Positions 42,864-50,710 of a DNA stretch of 64,000 nt are shown piece by piece. Origin of the DNA: JAJXWB01 sp046349085. Its GTDB lineage: Bacteria > Pseudomonadota > Alphaproteobacteria > Rhizobiales > Beijerinckiaceae. Position numbers and translations under genes: made by a program. The stretch covers positions 248,001-312,000 of the forward strand of contig JAXMDA010000003.1 of NCBI GenBank assembly GCA_046349085.1. Reading direction: 5' to 3'. The notes under the pieces are model-generated. The model had not been told where the DNA came from, did not search any database, and saw only the letters and a list, made by a program, of their open reading frames with translations. Within the stretch, counting starts at the first letter, position 1; every line of letters starts with the position of its first letter.

Positions 42864-43790
42864 TCAGCGCGCCCCGCCGCCGGCGCGCGCCTCGATCCAG
42901 GCGTAGAAGGCGGCGAGCCCCTCTCCGGTTCGCGCGGAAACGACCAGCGTCTGCAGGCGCGGGTTGACGCGCAGCGCCGCCGCCAGGCAGGCGCCGACGT
43001 CGAAATCGAGGTGGGGCAGAAGATCGGCCTTGTTGAGCAGCATCAGGTCCGCGGCGGCGAACATGTCCGGATATTTCGCCGGCTTGTCCTCGCCTTCCGT
43101 CACCGACAAAACGACCACCTTGTGCGCTTCGCCGAGGTCGAATGCGGCAGGACAAACGAGATTGCCAACATTCTCAATGAACAACAGCCCGCCGTCTTCC
43201 AACGATAGCTGCTCAAGCGCATGGCCGACCATATGCGCGTCGAGATGACAGCCCTTGCCCGTATTGATCTGGATCGCCGGCGCGCCGGTCGCGCGAATGC
43301 GCGCCGCATCGTTCGACGTCTGCTGATCGCCTTCGACGACGGCAATGGAGTAGCGGGCCTTCAGGTCCTCGATCGTGCGAACCAGCAGCGTCGTCTTGCC
43401 GGAGCCAGGGCTGGACACGAAGTTGAGCGCGAGTATGCGTCGCCGCGCGAGTTGCGCCCTGTTCTCTCCGGCATAGGCGTCGTTCTTCGACAGTATGTCG
43501 CGTTCAATCGAGATCATGCGCGCTTGCGTAAGCCCGGGCGCATGCGCGCCGGCGGGGCCGGCCCCGTAATCGTGGGTGTGGCCATGCGCGTGGATATGGC
43601 CGTGATCGTGCGCGTGATCATGGTCGTGCGCGTGAGCAACGCCGTGCGCGTAATTGTGCTCATCGGCATGATCGTGGTCGTGAGCGTGCATATGGTCGTG
43701 CTGACCGTGGTGGGCGTGGCGCCTCGGGTGTTCCGGCTTGCGCTCGCCTTCAAACGTCGCCGTTCCGCATCCGCAGACCGAGCACATCAT
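42864..43790 (-). CDS. hypB: HypB, nickel-inserting GTPase with long His-rich N-terminus
   Basis: HypB delivers nickel to the large-subunit precursor, driven by GTP. The 308-residue product begins MMCSVCGCG, the high-affinity nickel site of this family, followed by a stretch at about residues 20-78 with over twenty histidines (HDHDHADEHNYAHG and similar), which stores nickel. The GTPase part has G1 SSPGSGKTTLL, EGDQQTSNDA, the metal site GCHLDAHM, FIENVGNLVCP and NKADLL. It overlaps hypA by ATGA. Confidence 0.96.
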   Translation of the reverse strand: MMCSVCGCGTATFEGERKPEHPRRHAHHGQHDHMHAHDHDHADEHNYAHGVAHAHDHDHAHDHGHIHAHGHTHDYGAGPAGAHAPGLTQARMISIERDILSKNDAYAGENRAQLARRRILALNFVSSPGSGKTTLLVRTIEDLKARYSIAVVEGDQQTSNDAARIRATGAPAIQINTGKGCHLDAHMVGHALEQLSLEDGGLLFIENVGNLVCPAAFDLGEAHKVVVLSVTEGEDKPAKYPDMFAAADLMLLNKADLLPHLDFDVGACLAAALRVNPRLQTLVVSARTGEGLAAFYAWIEARAGGGAR

Positions 43791-44128
43791 TCGACCTCCA
43801 TTTCCTTGACGCGCATTTCGGCGCCGCCGGTCATCTCTACACGGCGGCCGCCGCAATAGGCGCATGCCCCGAACCGTTCGCTCAACGGCGTCGTCCTCGA
43901 ACAGTCGAAGCACCATCCCGCGCCCGGCGTCGCCTCGATTTCCAGCCGCGCGCCTTCGGCGATCGTGCCGCGTGACACCGCCTCGAAGCAGAAGGCCAAA
44001 GCGCGCGCATCGACATAGCTCAGTGCGCCGATTTCGAGGCGCACCCGTTTCACGCAATTGAAGGCGCGTCGACGCCGCTCATCTTCCAGGATCGCGACAA
44101 CGTCCTCGGTCAGCGCCATCTCATGCAT
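43787..44128 (-). CDS. hypA: HypA, nickel metallochaperone
   Basis: This 113-residue nickel chaperone works with HypB. It starts MHEMALTEDVV: the N-terminal Met-His-Glu holds the nickel ligand His2. The zinc-binding cysteines are in GWCFDCSRT and GACAYCGG. It overlaps hupK by 8 bp and hypB by 4 bp. Confidence 0.95.
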   Translation of the reverse strand: MHEMALTEDVVAILEDERRRRAFNCVKRVRLEIGALSYVDARALAFCFEAVSRGTIAEGARLEIEATPGAGWCFDCSRTTPLSERFGACAYCGGRRVEMTGGAEMRVKEMEVE

Positions 44129-45107
44129 CGGCAAGCTCGCGGATGCTGGCGTCGACCTCCATGCAGGGGTCATACATTGCAACGATCTGCTTGACCCGCT
44201 GCGAGGCGGCCTCGCCTGCGCCGATACATTGGCCCGACAAGGTCCGCGCCAGCGGTCCACCCGGCGCGAAGTTCCGGTCGGTGGGTGAAAGCGTCCGGTA
44301 CGTACGCACGCAATCAGATGCGTCGAGTTCGACCAGATGGAACAGGCGCCCGCGCGGCGAGTCGACCGCCGCTGCGCCACGCCTGTGCGCGAGCGCGCGA
44401 GTGTTGCATCTGCCTTCGACAACCTCTCCCGAGACGAGAGCCGCAAGCTGCGCGATCGCCGCGCCGATACTCGCGCCGCGCGCGCGCAGGAGGCGGATCA
44501 GCGACATGGCTCGCATCGGCCCCGGTTGCGGTTCGCGGCCGGTTGCAAGGGCGGCAAAGATGTCTTCGTCGTCAATCTGCTCGACGAAGACGTCTAGATC
44601 GCCGAGCCTCGACGCCAGCGAATGCCGCAGGCGCGCGAACCACGTGGAGGCCGGCGGCGGGTCTTTCGCAAAGCCCAAAGCATCGACGCTGGCGCGGAGC
44701 GCCTCAATCCGCTGTTCGATCCTGCCCGGCGCCAGCTCTGCAATGCTCGCCGTCGCCGCCAGCGCCGCACGTAGTGTCGCGAGAGTCCCGGCGTCGGGAG
44801 CCAGCATCGGCCAGTCGAGAACCAGCGCGCGCAGGTTTTCACGGCATTTCTCGGCGACAAGGGCCATGTCGCGCCGACGATCCTCCAACGGCGCTTCGCC
44901 GCGCGCGGCGGCGATCGCGCCTTCGGCCGCAAATTTTTGCGCGACGGGACACAGCGCGTAGAGCATTGGCGCGCGCTCGAGCGCTTGGTCGGCCTGAAGC
45001 CCGAGGAGCGCGGCTGCTGGCGTCAGGCCTCCCTGCGCGATCGCAACATGGCTCACGCGGTTTGACGCCACGGTCAGCTCTATGCGCATTCTTGGCGCCA
45101 GGCTCAT
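44121..45107 (-). CDS. hupK: HupK-type hydrogenase maturation scaffold
   Basis: The 328-residue protein resembles a [NiFe]-hydrogenase large subunit that lost its nickel ligands: LCPVAQ stands where L1 (RxCGxC) would be and DPCMEVD where L2 (DPCxxCxxH) would be, each keeping one Cys. HupK proteins of rhizobial and related uptake hydrogenases assist HypC/HupF in building the Fe group, especially under oxygen. The GC-rich middle is little conserved. The start at 45107 is a reasonable choice, but a Met six codons later is possible. Confidence 0.82.
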   Translation of the reverse strand: MSLAPRMRIELTVASNRVSHVAIAQGGLTPAAALLGLQADQALERAPMLYALCPVAQKFAAEGAIAAARGEAPLEDRRRDMALVAEKCRENLRALVLDWPMLAPDAGTLATLRAALAATASIAELAPGRIEQRIEALRASVDALGFAKDPPPASTWFARLRHSLASRLGDLDVFVEQIDDEDIFAALATGREPQPGPMRAMSLIRLLRARGASIGAAIAQLAALVSGEVVEGRCNTRALAHRRGAAAVDSPRGRLFHLVELDASDCVRTYRTLSPTDRNFAPGGPLARTLSGQCIGAGEAASQRVKQIVAMYDPCMEVDASIRELADA

Positions 45108-45201
45108 ACGGTTCTCGCGCTCCGTGCGCCCGGATCGGTCCGAGCGCCGAGTGGCCAGCCGAAACTTTGCTGAAAGTTCGCTCTGCGCGCCTTGACCCCA
45201 G

Positions 45202-45549
45202 TCAATGCTCGGACGGACCGCGCCGCGCGCCCCGGTCTGATGCAGTTTCGACAACCGGTTGCGCCGGCAATTCGGACAGGATCGGCGCCTGCGGATTCAC
45301 GTGGGCAAAGTAATGTTCGAACGGTTCCCCGCGAAGGGCGGCCGCGTGACCTTCCAGCGCCTGATCGATCAGCCGCGCCTCGTCGGCCGTCAAGACCCGA
45401 ATGGCCGTGTCCAGATGCACGAGTACAGAAGTCCCCGGCGGTTGCGCGCCGAGAAGGGCCATTCTGATCCGGCGCGTTTCCGCGCCGCGCTGGCAGACGG
45501 CAGACATTTCGTCGCTCTCGACAACGACCATCGGCGCGCCCATGCACAT
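45202..45549 (-). CDS. hupF: HupF, HypC-family chaperone with C-terminal extension
   Basis: This 115-residue HypC-like protein begins MCMGAPMVVVES, with the essential Cys2, and continues GAQPPGTSVLVHLDTAIRVL, which is typical of HupF rather than HypC. Residues 75-115 form the extra C-terminal region of HupF (GEPFEHYFAHVNPQAP). HupF is known in Rhizobium to help protect large-subunit assembly from oxygen. It lies between hupE and hupK, 16 bp after hupE. Confidence 0.85.
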   Translation of the reverse strand: MCMGAPMVVVESDEMSAVCQRGAETRRIRMALLGAQPPGTSVLVHLDTAIRVLTADEARLIDQALEGHAAALRGEPFEHYFAHVNPQAPILSELPAQPVVETASDRGARRGPSEH

Positions 45550-45565
45550 TCCGGCTGTCCTGTTG

Positions 45566-46141
45566 TCACACGCCCAACGCAAAATAGACGCCGGCGGCGG
45601 CGGTCGCGTAGCCCGCGTACCGTCCCGCAGGTCGACTCGCCGACACAGCGCCGAGCGCCAGCCCCGCCAGATGCAAGACGACCATCGACAGGATGAATCC
45701 GCAACCAAAAGCGAGCAGCCCGCCATGGGCGGCCGCCTCCACCCCATGCGCATATCCATGGGCAAGCGCAAAGGGCACAACGATCGCCGCAGCGGCAACG
45801 GCCGGCGCCCGCGCCTGCAAGGCGATCAACAGCCCCAGGACGACGACCGACATGGCGATTGCATATTCGTAGGCCGGCATGGCGACGCCAGCGGCCCCGA
45901 TAAGCGCGCCAGCGACGACGAGAAGCACAAAGGAGGTCGGCACGACCCATCGCGCGCGTCCGTGGAGATATGCGGCCCAGATTCCGACGGATATCATTGC
46001 CAGCAGGTGGTCCCCACCCGTCAATGGGTGCGCGACGCCCGCCGTGAAACTTGCGATGTGAATGCCCGAGTGGGCGTGAGCCAGTCCTGGCGCGACCAGC
46101 GCGCAGGCTGCGACAATGGACCCGAAACCGCTCGGTTTCAT
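45566..46141 (-). CDS. hupE: HupE/UreJ family membrane protein (putative nickel permease)
   Basis: This 191-residue protein has a signal sequence (SIVAACALVAPGLAHA) and about six membrane helices, with the family signature HPLTGGDHLLAMISVGIWA and later PFALAHGYAHGVEAA. HupE proteins are thought to take up nickel for hydrogenase. ATG 46141 was chosen; a TTG four codons upstream is less likely. It heads the leftward maturation operon. Confidence 0.93.
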   Translation of the reverse strand: MKPSGFGSIVAACALVAPGLAHAHSGIHIASFTAGVAHPLTGGDHLLAMISVGIWAAYLHGRARWVVPTSFVLLVVAGALIGAAGVAMPAYEYAIAMSVVVLGLLIALQARAPAVAAAAIVVPFALAHGYAHGVEAAAHGGLLAFGCGFILSMVVLHLAGLALGAVSASRPAGRYAGYATAAAGVYFALGV

Positions 46142-46199
46142 GAACTGCCCCAATCAGAACCGCACCGGCGCACGATAGATTGGTCGCGAGGACCGAGCG

Positions 46200-46213
46200 T
46201 TGCGTGAGATCAA
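46200..46213 (-). promoter_or_regulatory. FNR/FixK-like box upstream of hupE
   Basis: On the minus strand this reads TTGAT-CTCA-CGCAA, a perfect left half and a three-of-five right half of the TTGAT-N4-ATCAA consensus, with the TTG-N8-CAA core kept. It lies 59-72 bp before the hupE ATG. In rhizobia FnrN/FixK drives hyp genes through such a box, so the placement makes sense. The match is weaker than the box at 32409. Confidence 0.4.
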
Positions 46214-46365
46214 TCTGGCCAACAGCCACACCGTCCAGGAAAAGGGCGAGCCGAACAGGTAGTGGAATTGATCGGACCAGTCAGATAGGGCCGATCAGAG
46301 GCGTCACGCATGCCTGTCTCGAATCGGTGGCCATGCGGGATTGAGCGCTCTCGAAACTCGGGCCT

Positions 46366-47706
46366 CTATTTGGTCAACCGCACGGCGGTTGTCGTGGTCG
46401 TGCCCGCCGACGAGACGGATTTGGGCGACGCGCCAAAATTCCACGTAAGCGTGTCGAGAATGAGCGTCTTGACGACGAGCGTGAAGTTCTCGGCCGTGAG
46501 GTTCGATTGGCTGTTGAAGGTGATGTTGCGGCTGGGCTGGTAGATGAGCCCGTTGAGCTGGTGCCCATTCGACCCGTTGATCGTGTAGGACGACGCCGAC
46601 AGGCCGGTCGGCTCGAACATGAGGATATTGGCGTAAGTCCCGCTCGTCGGCGCCGACGCGTTCATCGACGCGCCGCCGTTAATCTGGATGTAGCTGTTGG
46701 AATCGGCGAAGTAGAAGGTCACTCCGGTTCCGTTAATTGTCCAACCAGAATTGAGATTCCAGTGTGCGTTATTGAAGACATAAAGACCCGGATTGAGCGT
46801 CAGCGCGCCCGTTCCGTTGAAGTTGAAATTGCCGCAATAAACGCCCGGCGAAAGCGTGTTCGCGCCGCTGTAGTTCTGATTGCTGACTGTGCAGGCGCCG
46901 ACCGTGATCGACGGCAACGTTCCGGCGAACGGATCGCTCGCGGTGGCGCAGCCCGTCGAGAGCGCGCTGATCGATCCGCCGTTCTGGATCGTGTTCGCGC
47001 CTTTCACGCATATCTTGGCGACATTGAAAACGTCCCCGGAATTGAAGGTGGCGGCAGGGCTGCCGGTCGAGGCGACGTCGATCTCGCAATTCGTGGAATT
47101 GAGCGTCACGCCGCTGTTGACGAGCAGACCGGGGCTCGCGCTCGGGTCGAGAACGAGAATGCATACCTTGTTGTTTGTCGTGCTGGTCGTACTCGTGACG
47201 CTGGCCGCCGTCGAGGCGACGGAGATATTGCCTGAAGGTTGGCCAAGAACTGAAACGAGAAGTCTCACTCTCGCCGAGGCTTTCGCGGTGAAGGAGCCAT
47301 CCGCATTGGTCGCGAAAGTCAGCGTCAGATTGGTTAGAGGAGCGGCCCCCAACGCGCCATTGAGCGTGGCGGTCGCCACGGCATTGCGAGTCGCCGCCGC
47401 GGTGGACATGCCTGCGATTGCAGCGGAATCGGCCGCCTGCTGGAGCACCGCGAGGCTCGTTGTCATGCGCGTGTAGTCGATCGCGGCGCCGGCGATCATC
47501 AGCATGGGCAAGGCGACTATCGAAAACAGAACTGCAACGGCGCCATCGCGCTGGCGCAGGAAATTCCGCGCAGCGTCCTCAAGAGCGTTAATCTGGACCG
47601 GCCAGGAATTCTTCACGTTAAGAAAAACCCATTTCGTTCTCTTGCGAACGATTAAGCGGCGCAGAGATTGCCCGACTCTAAAGGCGAGCGCATGCCGCCG
47701 CGCCAT
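46366..47706 (-). CDS. TadG-like protein with beta-helix-type C-terminal part
   Basis: This 446-residue protein has, after a basic N-terminus, the TadE/TadG-type hydrophobic segment (AVAVLFSIVALPMLMIAGAA followed by IDYTRM) and the usual QQAADSAAIAG helix found in Flp-pilus related proteins. Beyond residue 180 it lacks the von Willebrand A domain common in TadG; instead it is rich in Asn, Ser, Thr and Gly (GNFNFNGTGALTLNPGLYVF), suggesting stacked beta rungs. No other tad genes are nearby. It is likely anchored with the C-terminal part outside. A later start at about 47613 is possible. Confidence 0.7.
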   Translation of the reverse strand: MARRHALAFRVGQSLRRLIVRKRTKWVFLNVKNSWPVQINALEDAARNFLRQRDGAVAVLFSIVALPMLMIAGAAIDYTRMTTSLAVLQQAADSAAIAGMSTAAATRNAVATATLNGALGAAPLTNLTLTFATNADGSFTAKASARVRLLVSVLGQPSGNISVASTAASVTSTTSTTNNKVCILVLDPSASPGLLVNSGVTLNSTNCEIDVASTGSPAATFNSGDVFNVAKICVKGANTIQNGGSISALSTGCATASDPFAGTLPSITVGACTVSNQNYSGANTLSPGVYCGNFNFNGTGALTLNPGLYVFNNAHWNLNSGWTINGTGVTFYFADSNSYIQINGGASMNASAPTSGTYANILMFEPTGLSASSYTINGSNGHQLNGLIYQPSRNITFNSQSNLTAENFTLVVKTLILDTLTWNFGASPKSVSSAGTTTTTAVRLTK

Positions 47707-47973
47707 TCCAGCAAAATTGGCCCGCTCAGGAGCATTTTCTCGGGTTTGGTAAGTGACGAATTAATATTCTGGTTCAGCAATGACATCTTGTAGCGCCGTG
47801 GGCGGTTCCAACCTTCTGACCGATGTCTCGCCGGGCCGCTGCGCGCAGAGGGAGCGATTGACACGGAATAAGGCGCCGAGCGGCAGAGGCTGAGATGGTT
47901 AGTCGTGGCTCGGTTCGCGTGTTTTGGACCGGGTGCGCCGAGTTTGGCGACGCAGGGAGGATGTCCCGACGCC

Positions 47974-49479
47974 ATGCAGTTCACATCAAGGCGGCATCCG
48001 TTTCTTGAAGCCCATCGCTTTGCGCTGGTGCGCCTGCTCTGCCTCATGATGGTCGCTCTTGCAGCTTCCTCCCCTGGGCTTGCCGAGGTTGGCGGGCCCA
48101 ACAGCGCGAAATCAGGCAAGCTCGTCGGCGACGGGCTCATCCTCGAATGGAGGATCAGTGGCGCTGATTTTGACAAGCCGTTTTTCGCAGACAGAACATG
48201 GCAGGCCCAGGGAAGCGTCGCTGCACGGCGCGTCACCTTCAGCGGCACGCTCCGCGCGAGCGTGCCGCACGCCATCTACACGAACGCGAGCATGTCGGCC
48301 TATGTCGCCATTCCCCTCGGTCCGAAGCAGGAAGTTTCGTGGCGCGGCGAGCTGAGCGACGCGGCGGGCTTGTCGCACGAACTGCCATTCAGCCTCCAGC
48401 TCGACGTGCCGCCAGGCAAGGCGGTGTATTTCAACGCCGGGGTGGGCAAGACAGGCGGCGCGACGGACATGCTCGGCATCATGTTCGTTGCTGCCGCTCA
48501 GAACGCCTCTGGCCCGTTGCAGCAGACTACGGCTCCTTTACCGGCGCCTGGCGTCAGCTGGATCGGCGCTCTCAAAGCGATTGCAGCGATTTTGGCCGTG
48601 CTCGCGGTCCTGGCGATGCTGGTTCTCATTTTCCGTTCCAGGCTGTCGGCCACGTCGGGGCTGGGTTCGCCGAATGTCGCTGCCGATCCAGAGGCCCAGC
48701 AGGTCGCCGCCGTTTCCGACGCGCTCCAGAAAGCGGCTGACGACCTCAGAGCCAGCGGCAGGTACATCGCCAACGCCAGCCTGGTCGACAAGGTCTGGTA
48801 CGGCGTGCCGCATATCGCGAAGGAAGGCCTGTCATGGCTGCAGGAGACCTTTCCCGAAGGGGTCGGGGATCCGCACGACGAGGCGCTGACCTCGGCCATG
48901 CGCAACCTTACCGGAAGCGCCGATCCTCTTCCGCGACCGCCTCTGCCCGATCCGGATCCGAACTGGGGTCAATGCGGTGAAGCCGCACAATGGGGCGCGG
49001 CTGCGCTGGCGGAGCCGATACGGAGAATCTTCGGGCCGGACGCCGTGTTCACGAAGATAGCCGTGCAAAGCAATATGAATCCGTTCGGCAACCACATCGC
49101 CAACGAGGTGATCACGCCAAGCGGTTCGCGTTACGTCGTCGACATGTGGTCTGCGATGCAGGGTAAGCCGAAGGTCTGCACGGAGGCGGAATGGCTGGAT
49201 GAATGGAAGAGCCATGCCTGGATCGGAAGTTCCGTCCGTGTTGAACGCGGCGATGCCGGGTCGGACAAGGATTCCTATCTCGAGGCCTGCATCCAGCAGA
49301 ACGGGATCGAGAAGGGGATCGAGATTTTCCGCCGGGCAATGCGCAAGAACCCCGGCCAAGCGGAGACGGTGATCAAGAGCTTCAGGAAATATCCCTGGCC
49401 GATCGATGTCGTCTTCCAGGGCAGTATGCCGCCGCCGCCCGATGTGCCAATGCCTCTCTCCCGCGGGAAATTCAAGTGA
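47974..49479 (+). CDS. Membrane protein with Cys-His-Asp (transglutaminase/papain-like?) domain, unknown
   Basis: The 501-residue protein starts with a signal or anchor (RLLCLMMVALAASSPGLAEV), then a predicted beta-rich outer domain (residues 45-185), a second membrane helix (199-221, KAIAAILAVLAVLAMLVLIF) and a C-terminal domain. The latter has QCGEAAQWGAAAL (Cys334), NPFGNHIANEV (His374) and RYVVDMWSA (Asp390) in the order and spacing of transglutaminase or papain-like enzymes. I do not recognise a named family. It overlaps the next gene by 4 bp (GTGA). Function unknown; peptide cleavage or cross-linking is a guess from the triad. Confidence 0.65.
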   Translation: MQFTSRRHPFLEAHRFALVRLLCLMMVALAASSPGLAEVGGPNSAKSGKLVGDGLILEWRISGADFDKPFFADRTWQAQGSVAARRVTFSGTLRASVPHAIYTNASMSAYVAIPLGPKQEVSWRGELSDAAGLSHELPFSLQLDVPPGKAVYFNAGVGKTGGATDMLGIMFVAAAQNASGPLQQTTAPLPAPGVSWIGALKAIAAILAVLAVLAMLVLIFRSRLSATSGLGSPNVAADPEAQQVAAVSDALQKAADDLRASGRYIANASLVDKVWYGVPHIAKEGLSWLQETFPEGVGDPHDEALTSAMRNLTGSADPLPRPPLPDPDPNWGQCGEAAQWGAAALAEPIRRIFGPDAVFTKIAVQSNMNPFGNHIANEVITPSGSRYVVDMWSAMQGKPKVCTEAEWLDEWKSHAWIGSSVRVERGDAGSDKDSYLEACIQQNGIEKGIEIFRRAMRKNPGQAETVIKSFRKYPWPIDVVFQGSMPPPPDVPMPLSRGKFK

Positions 49480-49943
49480 ACGGGCCGAACAGCATCAGTG
49501 AGCGTCAAGCGGGCCTTGAGTCCCGTGCGCTCGCCCTAAGTGGCGTCGATCTCGCCGCAAGCGGAGACTTGCGGTCCGTCTTGGGGCGCGCGTCGGATTG
49601 GACGATCGAAGTCGGGCCCGTCCGACTGCTGCTCATCCCGTTTCTGCGGGAGTGGTGGTTCTTTGACGAGGCGCACCGGGAGTGGCGATCTACAGGCAGG
49701 AAGGTCGGTGAGGCCAGCTTCGAACTCGGCCCGAACGGATTGGTAATCCGAGACGGCGCTGTCAAGACCACCGCAAATCTCGAACCAGGAACATCCGATA
49801 GTTCGTCGCAGAGTACGCGCGAAGAGGAAGCGCCCGCTCAGCAGCGCTTGCGGCGCTTCTGTTCAGCGTGCGGCTCGCCAATAAAGGCTACATGGAAATT
49901 CTGCCAGACGTGCGGCGCGAAGCTTATCGAGGGCCCGCAATAG
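49476..49943 (+). CDS. Zinc-ribbon protein of unknown function
   Basis: The 155-residue protein starts with GTG overlapping the previous stop (GTGA). It has no signal peptide. The first 100 residues are an unrecognised domain with a tryptophan-rich stretch (LREWWFFDEAHREWRSTG); after an acidic linker it ends with a zinc ribbon, FCSACGSPIKATWKFCQTCG. The ribbon type is common in bacterial regulators and adaptor proteins. The tight overlap suggests that it works with the 47974 protein. Confidence 0.7.
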   Translation: MNGPNSISERQAGLESRALALSGVDLAASGDLRSVLGRASDWTIEVGPVRLLLIPFLREWWFFDEAHREWRSTGRKVGEASFELGPNGLVIRDGAVKTTANLEPGTSDSSSQSTREEEAPAQQRLRRFCSACGSPIKATWKFCQTCGAKLIEGPQ

Positions 49944-50042
49944 AAGGGTTGGATTGGGAAGGGACTGCGCAGGCGCTCTTATCCATTGATGCGCATCATA
50001 TCCAGCGCCGCACGGCTGCCCTAGGCTCAATTCTCCGCAGGG

Positions 50043-50507
50043 ATGTTGCAAAGGAGCCGCGACGTGCCGGCACAACCCTTTCGCTCGATATTCTGCATTC
50101 GCAACGCTGCAATGATTGCGGGCGGATTACTGCTGAGCGCGCCGGGAGAGCAGGCGCAGGCGCAGAATTGCGTTGCGGTCGCGGGGGCAACCCGGGCCGC
50201 CGTTATGGATGTAATCCGAAGGCCGGTCGCGACCGATCTCGGCGCTCCTATCGAATTCAAGGTCGAGCGGGCTCGCCTGTGCGACCCCTTCGTGTTCGTC
50301 GTCGCCACGCCGCAACGACCGGGCGGTCGCGCGATCCGGTGGCAGGGTACGCCATGCGAAGGCGATACGAGCCACCTCGTTGGCGCACTCCTTCGTCGCA
50401 AGGGAAGCGCGTGGGCAATGGTGGACTACGCGCTGTGCCCTTCGGACGTCGCTTGGGAAGGCTGGCCCGAAAAATATGGCGCCCCGCCCGTCCTGTTCGA
50501 CGAATGA
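50043..50507 (+). CDS. Hypothetical exported protein
   Basis: This 154-residue protein has a hydrophobic N-terminal segment (MIAGGLLLSAPGEQAQA) that looks like a signal peptide if translation starts at ATG 50043 or at the internal Met at residue 24. The mature part has four spaced cysteines (NCVAVAG, RLCDPFVFV, GTPCEGD, YALCPSD) that could form two disulfides. No family recognised. It lies between two zinc-ribbon genes on the same strand, 99 bp after the first. Confidence 0.55.
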   Translation: MLQRSRDVPAQPFRSIFCIRNAAMIAGGLLLSAPGEQAQAQNCVAVAGATRAAVMDVIRRPVATDLGAPIEFKVERARLCDPFVFVVATPQRPGGRAIRWQGTPCEGDTSHLVGALLRRKGSAWAMVDYALCPSDVAWEGWPEKYGAPPVLFDE

Positions 50508-50710
50508 AGCGTGAAACGTCAAGCTGTCGAGCCGACAGTCTGGACGACTGAGGTGTCGCTGCTCCGCCAGCCGGGCATGGTCGGCATGTTCGTCAAGATT
50601 GTCCGGACGGCGCATGCGTGACCCATTGGCTCCAGCGGCTGTGACTGAGGGAAACGCGGATTTTGACGCGCCACAAGGCGAGCAGGGCCGATGGGCATCA
50701 AACTGGCGCG

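Noticed and set aside
43560..43740. Repetitive G/T/C-rich stretch suggesting a DNA repeat or CRISPR-like array
   Set aside because: It is the codon pattern of the His/Asp-rich N-terminus of hypB, with no regular unit or spacer.
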